DNA from: DATEOR01 sp046733475
GTDB taxonomy: Bacteria > Actinomycetota > Thermoleophilia > Gaiellales > Gaiellaceae
Reading direction: 5' to 3'
Assembly: GCA_046733475.1 (NCBI GenBank)
Contig: JBKPPF010000056.1
Coordinates: 1-43,094, forward strand
Length of the DNA stretch: 43,094 nt
Shown: positions 14,987 to 23,653 of the stretch, piece by piece
How the letters are laid out: every line of letters starts with the position of its first letter
Numbering within the stretch: the stretch's first letter is position 1
The notes under the pieces: generated by a model
Databases searched by the model: none
Told to the model about the DNA's origin: nothing
The model's input: the letters and a program-made list of their open reading frames with translations, nothing else
Translations under genes and position numbers: made by a program

Positions 14987-17230
14987 GTGATCCGGGAGCG
15001 GGCGGTTCGAGTGTTCGCAGGGGCCGTCGTCGGCCTCCGCTACCTCGTGGTTCCAGCCTGGATCGTGGCCGCGCTTGCAGTCACGTGGTGGTTGCCCGGG
15101 CTCGGCTCGGGCGAGCCGCTCCCGCTCGGCGGACTCATTCCGGAGAACGCCGAGTCGGCGCAGGTCGCTCAGCGGGACGCCGAGATCTTCAGCGTGCCGC
15201 TGACGACCGATACGCTCGTCGTCCAGCGCAACGCCGACGGACTTTCGCCGGCCGCGCAGGCGAAAGCGGTGGCGCGGGCGCTCGCGGTGAGCCGGGCCCC
15301 GAAGCAAGCGGAGGGCATTCAGCTCGCGCTCCCGATCGCCAACACGCTCGGCCTCTTCCCGAGCTCGCGCGAGCACGGGACGACGGCGATCACCTACCTC
15401 TATTTCGGGCCGGAGGCTTCCCTCTCCGATCGGGTCGTCGAGGCGGAGGCCTACGCGAGCCGGATCCCCGCCGAAGAAGCGCCGATCGGGGTCACGGGGC
15501 CCGCTCCGGCCCGCGACCAGCAGTTCCGCGAGATGGAGCACGCGCTGCCGATCGTGGAGGTCGGCACCGTGCTCGTCATCCTGCTCGTCGTCGGCCTCAC
15601 CTTCCAGGCCTTCGGCGCCCCGCTACTCACCCTCTTCGCCGCCGCGATCTCGTTCCTCGTCGCGCGCGGCTTGATCCCATGGGTCGGGACGCAGCTCGGC
15701 GTCGACATCCCGCAGGAGGTGGAGCCGCTCGTCGTCGCACTGACCCTCGGAATCGTCACCGACTACGCCGTGTTCTACCTCTCTGGGATGCGGCGCTCGC
15801 TCCTGGAGGGGAAGTCGCCCGTCGAGTCCGCCCGGGCGGCAACTATCCGCGTGACGCCGATCGTTGCCACCGCAGGACTGATCGTCGTCGCGGGAACCGC
15901 GTCGCTCCTCGTCGGCGAGCTCGATTTCTTCCGCGCCTTCGGCCCCGGCCTTGCGCTGACCGCCGCGGTCGCTCTCGTGGTCTCGATCACGCTCATCCCG
16001 GCGATGCTCGCCATCCTCGGCCGCCTCGTCTTCTGGCCCGGCTACGACGAGGCTGACCGGGAGGATCGCTTCACGTCGCCCACGCGGGAGTCGTTCGCCC
16101 GCTTCGCTTCCTCCCGGCCGGTCGCACTCCTGATCGTCCTCGTCTGCGGAGGACTGCTCTTCCTCTGTGCAACCGGCCTGCCCGGCACGAAGCTCGCCAT
16201 CCGACTCGTCAGCGGCTTGCCGGGCGACACGCAAGAGGCTCGGGCAGCAGACGCAGCCGGCATGGGCTTCTCACCGGGGATCGCGGCACCGACCGTCGTG
16301 GTCGTGGAGGGCAGCGGAATCGGGCAGGATACGGCGGCGCTCGTCCGCCTCGAACGGGCGCTCGGCGATCAGCCAGGGGTGGCCGGAGTCCTCGGCCCGC
16401 GTGAGCAGCAGATCCCGCAGGCGCCTGAGGGCCTCTTCGTCACCGAGGACGGCAACGCGGCGCGCGTCGTCGTCATCCTGGATCAGGACCCCCTGGGCGC
16501 CCCCGCGATCGACGCGGTGCGCGCCCTCGAGGACGCGCTTCCCGGCCTGCTCCGCGACAGCGGCCTCGAGGGCGCGAGAGCGGGGATCACCGGCCAGACC
16601 GCACTCGCATCGGACACCGTTCAGGCGGTCGTGGACACCTCTTTCCGCGTCGGCGCCGCGGTGCTCCTCGTCAACTTCCTCCTGCTCGCGCTCTTTCTGC
16701 GCGCCGTCGTTGCGCCGCTCTATCTCCTCGCCGCAAGCGTCGCCTCCGTGGCGGCCACACTCGGGCTGACGACGTACGTCTTCCAGGACCTCCTCGGCCA
16801 CTCCGACCTCACGTACTACGTCCCGTTCGCGGCCGGAGTCCTGCTCGTCTGCCTCGGCTCGGACTACAACGTCTACGTGGTCGGGCGGATCTGGCAGGAG
16901 GCGGAGCGGATGCCGCTCAGGGAGGCGATCGCGTTCGCTGCCCCGCGCGCCTCAAAGGCAATCGGAGTCGCGGGCATCGCTCTGGCCGCCTCGTTCGCGA
17001 TGCTCGCCGTCGTCCCGATCGACGGCTTCCGGGAGCTCGCATTCATGCTTGCCGTCGGCATCCTCATCGAGACGTTCGTCGTCCGCTCGGCGCTCATCCC
17101 GGCGCTCATCTCCCTCTTCGGCAGGACGAGCGCGTGGCCCGGGAGCCTGCGCGAAGGGGCGCGCATGCCCGCCGAGGAGCCGGCGCGGCCCGTTGCAGTA
17201 GACACGGAAGATCGCTCGGCCGCGAGCTAA
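14987..17230 (+). CDS. MMPL/RND superfamily transporter
   Basis: 747 residues from GTG. Two repeats each contain one helix, a periplasmic-type loop and five or six clustered helices: first repeat VEVGTVLVILLVVGLTFQAF through ITLIPAMLAILG, second repeat GAAVLLVNFLLLALFLRA through the end. The GIVTDYAVFYLSGMR and GSDYNVYVVGRI segments are the family's Asp-Tyr proton-relay signatures. In mycobacteria MmpL proteins export lipids; the substrate here is unknown. It stands alone on this strand, with GH15 remnants following. Confidence 0.88.
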   Translation: MIRERAVRVFAGAVVGLRYLVVPAWIVAALAVTWWLPGLGSGEPLPLGGLIPENAESAQVAQRDAEIFSVPLTTDTLVVQRNADGLSPAAQAKAVARALAVSRAPKQAEGIQLALPIANTLGLFPSSREHGTTAITYLYFGPEASLSDRVVEAEAYASRIPAEEAPIGVTGPAPARDQQFREMEHALPIVEVGTVLVILLVVGLTFQAFGAPLLTLFAAAISFLVARGLIPWVGTQLGVDIPQEVEPLVVALTLGIVTDYAVFYLSGMRRSLLEGKSPVESARAATIRVTPIVATAGLIVVAGTASLLVGELDFFRAFGPGLALTAAVALVVSITLIPAMLAILGRLVFWPGYDEADREDRFTSPTRESFARFASSRPVALLIVLVCGGLLFLCATGLPGTKLAIRLVSGLPGDTQEARAADAAGMGFSPGIAAPTVVVVEGSGIGQDTAALVRLERALGDQPGVAGVLGPREQQIPQAPEGLFVTEDGNAARVVVILDQDPLGAPAIDAVRALEDALPGLLRDSGLEGARAGITGQTALASDTVQAVVDTSFRVGAAVLLVNFLLLALFLRAVVAPLYLLAASVASVAATLGLTTYVFQDLLGHSDLTYYVPFAAGVLLVCLGSDYNVYVVGRIWQEAERMPLREAIAFAAPRASKAIGVAGIALAASFAMLAVVPIDGFRELAFMLAVGILIETFVVRSALIPALISLFGRTSAWPGSLREGARMPAEEPARPVAVDTEDRSAAS

Positions 17231-17303
17231 GTCGCTGCCTGCCGGCACTCGCGTTCGTCGACGTTTCTCGCCCTGACTTTTCGGCAAACGTGGCTTCAGG
17301 GCA

Positions 17304-18858
17304 TTGCGAGTCGATGGCTACGCTCCCATCCGCGACTATGCGGCCATCGGTGACGGACGGACCACTGCGCTCGTCGCGCGCGACGGTTCGATCGACTGGC
17401 TCTGCTTTCCCGAGCGAGACTCCCCGACGGTCTTCGGCGCGCTTCTGGACCCCGCCCGCGGCGGCCGTTTCGCGCTCGTTCCGAGGGAACGCTTCGAGGT
17501 CGCGCGCCGGTATCTCCTCGAGACCAACGTCCTAGAGACCACGTACACGACCGCGGAGGGGACCGCCCGCGTCACCGACCTGATGACCCTTCAGGACGGC
17601 GGCCTCCCTCCCTGGACCGAGCTCGTCCGCAAGGTGGAGGGGCTGAGCGGGAGGGTTAGTTTCTCCTGGTCGGTGGAGCCACGCTTCGGGCACGGCCTCG
17701 AGAAGACATCCCTCGAGGTTTGCGACGGGATCCCGCTCGCGACGAGCGGTGCCGAGACGCTGGCGGTCTCGAGCTCGGACGCAGGCGACCCTTCCGTCGA
17801 GAACAGCGCCGTTGGCGGCGCGTTCGCTGTGCGTGAAGGAAGGACTGCGGTCATCGCACTGAGCGGCGTCCACGACAGGCCCGTTCACCTGCAGCCGCGG
17901 GATGCCGTCGAGCGGCGCATCAAGGGGACGGTCTCCACCTGGAAGCGGTGGTTGCAGGCACGGGACGGGGCGTACGAGGGCCCGTGGAAGGACGACGTGC
18001 TTCGAAGCGTCCTCGCGCTCGAGCTCCTCATCAACACGACGGGGGCGATCACGGCAGCCGCGACCTCCTCGCTCCCCGAGCGGATCGGCGGCGACAAGAA
18101 CTACGACTACCGCTACGGGTGGGCGCGAGATTCCGCCTTCACCCTCGATGCGCTTCTCCATCTCGGCTACCACGAGCAAGCGCACCTGTCGTTCACGTTC
18201 CTGCGCGACGCGCTCGAGTCGGCGCACCCGCGCGTCCAGCCCATCTACACGATCAGAGGCGAACCGCTCGAGCGCGAACGGCAGCTCGACGTTCTCACCC
18301 AGTCGAGAATGGCGGCCTGGGAGACATTCGACAGGGCGCTCGCCCTCGTGGCGAACGGTCAGCTTCCGGCTGCGCACGCCGGCGCCTGGAGGAGGACCGC
18401 AGAGGCGATCGAAGGCTGGATCGAAGCGAACTGCTGGTCGGAGACGCAGCGAAGCTACACCATTTACCGGGCACCGAGGCGCTCGACGCCAGTTGTCTCC
18501 TCGCAGCGCGGATGCAGTACGGTGATCCGGCCGGGGAGCGGAGCATCGCAACGATCGAGCCTCTACGCCGCGAGCTCGGGCGCGGCCCGCTTCTCTACAG
18601 CGGCATGCCCGAGGAGGAGGGGGCGTTCGTTCCGTGTTCCTTCTGCTGGTCGAGTCGCTTGCCCGCGCAGGTCGGGTCGACGAGGCGGCCGAGCTCATGG
18701 ACGAGATGGTCGCACTCGCCAACGACGTCGGGCTCTTCGCGGAGCAGATCGAGCCTGAGACGGGCGACTTCCTCGGCAACGTCCCGCAAGGACTGTCGCG
18801 CCTCGCCCTCGTGAACGCGGCGCTGGTTCTCGAAGAAGGCCCTAGCGCCGGAGGCTGA
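17304..18858 (+). pseudogene. Broken GH15 glucoamylase/trehalase-like gene
   Basis: Homology to GH15 (GDGRTTALVARDGSIDWLCF near the N terminus; GGDKNYDYRYGWARDSAF; final LFAEQIEPETGDFLGN with the catalytic-base region) is spread over three frames. The frame changes near 18466 (TTTACC-GGGC, where one C is missing) and near 18642 (TTCTG-CTGG, one G missing); both act as one-base deletions. In addition, between ERERQLDV and LTQSRMAAW roughly 70-90 residues expected in the family are absent, including the general-acid segment. The total of about 518 codons is short for the usual 600. Intact ancestors hydrolyse alpha-glucans or trehalose. The three lesions make loss of function likely, though base errors could explain the small ones. 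Confidence 0.75.
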
Positions 18859-19834
18859 CGAGCCCGGTGACGACGGCACCGGCGCCGGCCGCTGCGACCG
18901 CTCCGAGCGCCCCCTTGTGCTCCGCGAGCCATGCCTGGAGGCTTCGATCGCGCGCCTGGCCGTCGAAGCGCCCATGTGCGCCCTCGTCCTCCGACAACGG
19001 CTCGAAGAGGTTGACGGGGCGGTCGGGATCGAGGGGCTCGCTCTGCACCTGCTGTGACTTGAACGCCGTTCGCGCCAGGTACCACTCCGCGAACCAGGGG
19101 GCAAGCTTGTTCCCCCAGATCGTGTAGACGGTGGGAACCCCGACGTAATGCTCGCGACGCCGCGCGTGCGCTGCCCAGTACACGGCTCGGGCGGCGACCT
19201 CGGGCTGGTAGATCGGCGGGACGGGCATCGGGTGGTTCGGCGTCTTGGCGAGGCAGTGCTCGAACTGGGGAGTATTCATCGCGGGCAGGTGCACCATCGT
19301 CATGTGCACGTTGGAGCCCGAGTGACGGAGCTCGCAGCGGAGTGACTCGAAGAAGCCCTTGAGCGCGTGTTTGGCACCGCAGTACGCGGACTGGAGCGGA
19401 ATGCCGCGGTACGCGAGCGCGGAGCCGACCTGGACGATCGTGCCGCGGTCGCGCGGGAGCATGCGCCCGAGCGCCGCGCGGGTGCCCCAGACTCCGCCCA
19501 GGTATGTGACCTCGGTCGCCCGCCGGAACTCGTCCGGCTCTACGTGTGCAAAGGGCGCGAAGACGGTCGTCATCGCGTTGTTGACCCAGACGTCGATCGG
19601 GCCGAAGGCCTCCTCCGTGGACTGCGCCGCGGCCTCGACCTGATCGGGGTTGGCCACATCGGTTGGAAGGACGATCGCCTCCCCTCCCGCCTCTTCGACG
19701 TCGCGCCGCGCCCCGTCGAGCCCCTCGCGCGACCGCGCGAGCAAGGCGACGCGGGCACCGTGGCGCCCAAACTCGCGTGCGACCGCGCGGCCCACTCCAG
19801 CGCTCGCTCCGGTGACGACGACGACCTCGCTCAT
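18842..19834 (-). CDS. Short-chain dehydrogenase/reductase with C-terminal membrane anchor
   Basis: 330 residues from ATG 19834. Classical SDR: VVVTGASAGVGRAVA nucleotide loop, NNAM in place of NNAG, and the catalytic YCGAKHA (YxxxK) preceded by VQVGSALAYRG (Ser). Beyond residue 250 is an extension with a basic or polar stretch, ending in a hydrophobic helix GALGAVAAAGAGAVVTGLV and a short basic tail, which probably anchors it to the membrane. The substrate is unknown. It remains intact between two broken genes, and its stop overlaps the end of the GH15 remnant by 17 nt. Confidence 0.9.
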   Translation of the reverse strand: MSEVVVVTGASAGVGRAVAREFGRHGARVALLARSREGLDGARRDVEEAGGEAIVLPTDVANPDQVEAAAQSTEEAFGPIDVWVNNAMTTVFAPFAHVEPDEFRRATEVTYLGGVWGTRAALGRMLPRDRGTIVQVGSALAYRGIPLQSAYCGAKHALKGFFESLRCELRHSGSNVHMTMVHLPAMNTPQFEHCLAKTPNHPMPVPPIYQPEVAARAVYWAAHARRREHYVGVPTVYTIWGNKLAPWFAEWYLARTAFKSQQVQSEPLDPDRPVNLFEPLSEDEGAHGRFDGQARDRSLQAWLAEHKGALGAVAAAGAGAVVTGLVSLRR

Positions 19835-19954
19835 ATCTTGCGGATCCCCAGGAGCGCTACGCCCAAACCCAGCACAGAGCAATGCCGACGGCTCCGAGCG
19901 CGACCACGCGACGGCGGTCCGGGGCCGAAAGCTCTCCGGGCTCGCGGCCGTCGG

Positions 19955-20590
19955 CGCCCAGTTGAGCGCCTCCTTGCGCTCGTAGGCGCCGTTCGCGTCG
20001 ACGAAGAGATCGGTGTCGTCCCCGACGGCTGAGCGAGCAGCGTCGAGCCGCGCCGGGTCGGCGTCAGGCTCGCGCTCGATCTTCATCTTCACCCGGGGAA
20101 TGCCCTCGGCCACCCAGCCGCCGAGCTGCTCGGCGAGCCGCTCGTTGAGTACGACGTGAAGCCGCCGCTCCCGTACACCGGCACCCCGTCGCGGGCTGCA
20201 TCGAGGAGGCGGGCGAGGGGTAGCTCGAGGAGCCTGGCCTTGAGGTCCCAGAGCGCGATGTCGACGGCGGCGAGCGCCATCGAGCCGATCCCCGGCCGGC
20301 CGGCGTTGCGGAGGCGGCGCCCATCTCCAGCCAGGCGCCACGCACATCGAGCGCGTCCTGCCCGCGAACGACGTCGGCGAGCAGCTCCTCGACGAGTGCT
20401 CCGACCGCCTTCGGGCCGTACGTGAGCCCAGGCCATGCCGGCCGCCCGCCTCGAGCTCGACGATGACGACCGTGGTCGAATCCCACGCGAAGGTGCCGTC
20501 CGACTCCGGCTCCTCGGTCGGGATTGTGAAGGCCGTCACGGAAACGGCCTCGACAGCGGCTCCGATCACGTGATCGGCGCGCACGCCCAC
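19955..20590 (-). pseudogene. Broken mandelate racemase/muconate lactonizing enzyme-like gene (enolase superfamily)
   Basis: Minus-strand similarity moves through three frames. Frame one gives AFTIPTEEPESDGTFAW and VVIVELEAGG; after a missing base near 20427 comes TYGPKAVGALVEELL; after another near 20306 comes GSMALAAVDIALWDLKARL; after a third near 20141 comes IPRVKMKIE (the K-x-K motif) and DLFVDANGAYERKEAL (first metal ligand). Homology then stops: the C-terminal half of the barrel, with the other metal ligands, is missing. The inferred GTG start shares one base with the stop of the upstream TPP-enzyme gene, so the ancestor was in its operon. Bases 19835-19954 hold no recognisable gene. 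Confidence 0.75.
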
Positions 20591-22374
20591 TAGCGGCCCG
20601 GCAGGAACTCCTCGAGCTTCCCGAGGAGCGACTTCTCCATGACGCCGACGCGCTCGGGGTCGCCCTTGACCATGGCCTTCGTCATCTTCTTCGCTTGCCC
20701 CACGGTGATGTGGGGCGGGAGCGGCGGGACCTCGGGGTCGACCACGACTTCGAGCACGGCCGGCCGGTCGGCTGAGAGCACCTCCGACCACGCTCCGGCG
20801 AGATCGTCCGGCCGGTCGATCTTGATCCCGAGAAGACCCACGAGCTCCGCATACCGTGCGGCCGGGAAATCCGGGATCTGCTGCGTGCCCGGGAACTTCG
20901 GGTCTCCGACGAGCACGCGCTGTTCCCAGGTGACTTGGTTGAGGTCCTGGTTGTTGAAGATGCAGAAGACGAGCCGTTGGTCGGGCCACCGGTCGCGGTA
21001 CTTCGCGACGGTGATGAGCTCGTTCATCCCGTTCATCTGGAAGGCGCCGTCGCCGACGAAGGCAACGACGGGGCGCTCAGGATGCGCGAACTTCGCCGCG
21101 ATCGCATACGGCGTCCCAGGACCCATCGTCGCGAGGTTGCCGGAGAGCGAGGCGAGCATCCCCTTACGGACGCGGAGCTGGCGCGCCCACCAGTTGGTGG
21201 AGGAGCCCGAGTCCGCCGTCAGGATGCAGCCGTCGGGAAGCTGCTTCGACAGCTCGTGCACGACACGTTGCGGGTTGATGGGGTCGGCGTCCATGAGCGC
21301 CCGGTGCTCGACGAGGCTCCACCAGTCCTCGACCCAGCCCTCGACGTCCGTGCGCCAGGAGCGGTCCTCTTTCCGCTTCAGCCGCGGGATCAGCGCCTGC
21401 AGCGTTTCCTTCGCGCCGCCGATGAGCTGGACGTCCATCGGATAGCGGAGGCCGATCATGGTCGGGTCGATGTCGATCTGAACGCCGTGTGCCTTGCCTT
21501 CCTCCGGCAGGAACTCGGAGTACGGGAAGCTGGAACCGACCATCAGGAGGGTGTCGCAGCCCTTCATCAGGTCATAGCTCGCGCGCGAGCCCAGGAGGCC
21601 GATCGGGCCGGTGACGAAGGGCAAGTCGTCGGGCAGAGCCGCGCGGCCCAGGAGCGCCTTCGCGACGCCCGCGCCCAGGAGCTCGGCCGTCTCGACGACC
21701 TCGTCGGCGGCGTCGGCTGCGCCCTGCCCGATGAGCATTGCGACCCTCTTGCCGCGGTTCAGGACCTCGGCGGCGCGCTCCAGCTCGCCCTCCTGCGGGA
21801 CGATACGGGGCTGTGAGAACCCGATGCTCGAGAAGACCGCGCCGTGCTCGCGCGGCGGATGCGGTACCGCCTTCTCCTCCTGCACGTCGCCCGGGAAGAT
21901 GATGGTGGAAACACCGCGGCGAGCAAGCGCGACCCGGATCGCCCGGTCGACGAGATGGCGCGCTTGCGCGGGCTCCATGCAGACCTGGACGTATTCGGAG
22001 ACGTCCTTGAAGAGTGTCTGCAGATCGACTTCCTGCTGGTAGGACGAGCCGAGCGACATGCGCTTCTGCTGCCCGACGATCGCGAGCACGGGCTGATGGT
22101 CGAGCTTCGCGTCATAGAGGCCGTTCAGGAGGTGGATGGCACCCGGTCCGGAGGTCGCGATGCAGACACCGATCTCGTCGGTGAACTTCGCGTGCCCGCA
22201 GGCCATGAAGGCGGACATCTCCTCGTGGCGCACCTGGATGAAGTCCGGGTCGCCGTCCGCGCGGTCGAATGCGCCCAGAAACCCGTTGATCCCGTCGCCC
22301 GGGTAGCCGAAGATCCTGTGGACGCCCCATTCGGTGAGGCGTTCGAGTACATAGTCCGCGACGAGCTGGGCCAT
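20590..22374 (-). CDS. Thiamine pyrophosphate-dependent enzyme, pyruvate oxidase/acetolactate synthase-like
   Basis: 594 residues from ATG with a GGAGG site just upstream. It has three domains: the N-terminal PYR domain with HEEMSAFMACGHAKFT (catalytic Glu) and ATSGPGAIHLLNGLYDA, a central Rossmann domain, and a PP domain with VGDGAFQMNGMNELITVA...FCIFNNQDLNQV (GDG-N magnesium/TPP motif). The overall look is closest to PoxB-type pyruvate:quinone oxidoreductase or a related decarboxylase; no C-terminal membrane amphipathic helix is obvious. The exact reaction cannot be assigned. Formerly coupled to the broken enolase-family gene. Confidence 0.85.
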   Translation of the reverse strand: MAQLVADYVLERLTEWGVHRIFGYPGDGINGFLGAFDRADGDPDFIQVRHEEMSAFMACGHAKFTDEIGVCIATSGPGAIHLLNGLYDAKLDHQPVLAIVGQQKRMSLGSSYQQEVDLQTLFKDVSEYVQVCMEPAQARHLVDRAIRVALARRGVSTIIFPGDVQEEKAVPHPPREHGAVFSSIGFSQPRIVPQEGELERAAEVLNRGKRVAMLIGQGAADAADEVVETAELLGAGVAKALLGRAALPDDLPFVTGPIGLLGSRASYDLMKGCDTLLMVGSSFPYSEFLPEEGKAHGVQIDIDPTMIGLRYPMDVQLIGGAKETLQALIPRLKRKEDRSWRTDVEGWVEDWWSLVEHRALMDADPINPQRVVHELSKQLPDGCILTADSGSSTNWWARQLRVRKGMLASLSGNLATMGPGTPYAIAAKFAHPERPVVAFVGDGAFQMNGMNELITVAKYRDRWPDQRLVFCIFNNQDLNQVTWEQRVLVGDPKFPGTQQIPDFPAARYAELVGLLGIKIDRPDDLAGAWSEVLSADRPAVLEVVVDPEVPPLPPHITVGQAKKMTKAMVKGDPERVGVMEKSLLGKLEEFLPGR

Positions 22375-22553
22375 GGGGACCTCCTAGTCGGCGATGGGTT
22401 CCCGGCCCTTTCATGCCCAAACACGTCTTGCGGTCGACCCGCGTCGGTCGCCGCTGCCGGTCCGGCGCCCTGCCTGACGTCCGACTGGCTCCGAGCTGGA
22501 TAGGTCCCGCCGGGCTACCCAACCGCATACCCAAGCCACCGTGTTCGGCCACC

Positions 22554-22605
22554 CCGACCGGCCGGAACCGCCTTCCTCACGGGAGGCCGAGTTCCGGTCG
22601 GTTGG
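22554..22605 (+). promoter_or_regulatory. Long two-tier hairpin in the leader of the marR gene
   Basis: An outer stem pairs 22554-22568 with 22591-22605 (15 bp including two G-T wobbles). After a small internal loop, an inner stem pairs GCCTTCC (22570-22576) with GGGAGGC (22581-22587) around TCAC. The structure ends 6 nt before the TTG start, so its 3' arm overlaps the likely ribosome site. No T tract follows. Operator, attenuator or degenerate mobile-element end are all possible. Confidence 0.5.
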
Positions 22606-22611
22606 AACGGC

Positions 22612-23043
22612 TTGTACGATTCATCAGAGGTGGAGGCGGAGACTGGGTTGGACTTCGAAAGCGCAGCCGAGCTGCGTGCTTCCCTTCGCCGTTTCCTCCG
22701 TGTGAGCGAGGATGTCGCACGCAAGAACCGGCTGACGCCGCGCCAACATCTTCTCCTGCTCCTGATCAAGGGCGCTCCCGGGGGTGTCGAGCGCTCGACC
22801 GTGACGGAGCTCTGCGAGCGGATGCAGCTCGCGCAGAGCACTGTGACGGAGCTCGTCCAACGAGCCGAGGAAACCGGGCTCGTGCGCCGCACGCCCGCCC
22901 GGAACGATGGCCGCGTCGCCCATCTGCGCCTGACTTCTGAGGGGGAGCGGCGGCTGGCGGCGGTCCACGACGAGCTCCGCCCGGAGCGCGCGGCGCTCGC
23001 ACGAATCCTCGAGGGCGAGGGGCAAGCCGCCCCCGGTGCGTAG
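22612..23043 (+). CDS. MarR family transcriptional regulator
   Basis: 143 residues from TTG 22612 (TTG 22648 is an alternative). Winged helix-turn-helix: LTPRQHLLLLLI, then STVTELCERMQLAQSTVTELVQRAEETG (recognition region), and the wing RRTPARNDGRVAHLRLTSEGERRL with the usual Asp-Gly-Arg. It is expected to bind a palindromic operator as a dimer; the leader hairpin and the divergent TPP-enzyme promoter region (22375-22611) are the nearest candidates. It overlaps the CtaG gene by 8 nt. Confidence 0.9.
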   Translation: MYDSSEVEAETGLDFESAAELRASLRRFLRVSEDVARKNRLTPRQHLLLLLIKGAPGGVERSTVTELCERMQLAQSTVTELVQRAEETGLVRRTPARNDGRVAHLRLTSEGERRLAAVHDELRPERAALARILEGEGQAAPGA

Positions 23044-23653
23044 CGGACTGATTCGGCTCGCACTCGTCATCGCCGGCGTTGCGGTCCTCGCCGTCGCTAC
23101 GGCCTCGCCCCTCGCCGAGCTCGGCGAGGACAAGCTCTTCAGCGCGCACATGATCCAGCACCTGCTCCTCGGCGACATCGCGCCGCTTCTGATCGCGCTC
23201 GCCGCCGGGCGGAAGGCCGGCCTCGCCCATCCACTCCTCGCGCTTGCGGTCTGGTGCGCCATCCTCGCGTTCTGGCACGTGCCGACGTTCTACGACGCGG
23301 CACTCGGTAACGAGGCCGTGCACCAGCTACAACACATCTGCTTCTTCTGCGCGGGCTTCCTCCTCTGGGGCGCCGTGCTCGAGGGAAGGGCCGCTGTCGG
23401 CTGGAAGATCGGCGCCGTGGTCGGCGTGGGCCTGGCCGGCACGGCGCTCGGCAACGTCTTCCTCTGGGCGAACGGCGTCATCTACGACCGCTACGCCACG
23501 GCGCCGCGCGCCTGGGGCCTCACGCCGATCGGCGACCAGGAGCTCGGCGGCGCGATCATGCTGGCGGAGGGCGCGGCGGTGACCATCGCCGTCTTCACGT
23601 GGCTCGTTTTCCGCTCGCTCGCGCAGGAGAACGGGGCGGCGCCGGCAGTCTAG
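23036..23653 (+). CDS. ctaG: Cytochrome c oxidase assembly factor CtaG-like membrane protein
   Basis: 205 residues from GTG. Six or so helices. Conserved His motifs HMIQHLLLGDIAPLLIA, FWHVPTFYDAAL and HQLQHICFFCAGFLLWG fit the caa3-type CtaG (DUF1404-like) family, which helps assemble the CuA/CuB centres or haem of the oxidase. The gene lies tail-to-tail with the cytochrome b gene (4 nt overlap), i.e. beside the oxidase operon but transcribed from the MarR side, which suggests control separate from the oxidase itself. Confidence 0.8.
   Translation: MRSGLIRLALVIAGVAVLAVATASPLAELGEDKLFSAHMIQHLLLGDIAPLLIALAAGRKAGLAHPLLALAVWCAILAFWHVPTFYDAALGNEAVHQLQHICFFCAGFLLWGAVLEGRAAVGWKIGAVVGVGLAGTALGNVFLWANGVIYDRYATAPRAWGLTPIGDQELGGAIMLAEGAAVTIAVFTWLVFRSLAQENGAAPAV

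Noticed and set aside
17304..18858. Programmed ribosomal frameshifting in the GH15 gene
   Set aside because: Two shifts without slippery heptamers, plus a missing catalytic segment, fit decay or base errors better.
22434..23323. Long antisense frames opposite marR and ctaG
   Set aside because: Arg/Pro/Ala-rich shadows typical of GC-rich DNA with no family similarity; the sense frames have clear domains.
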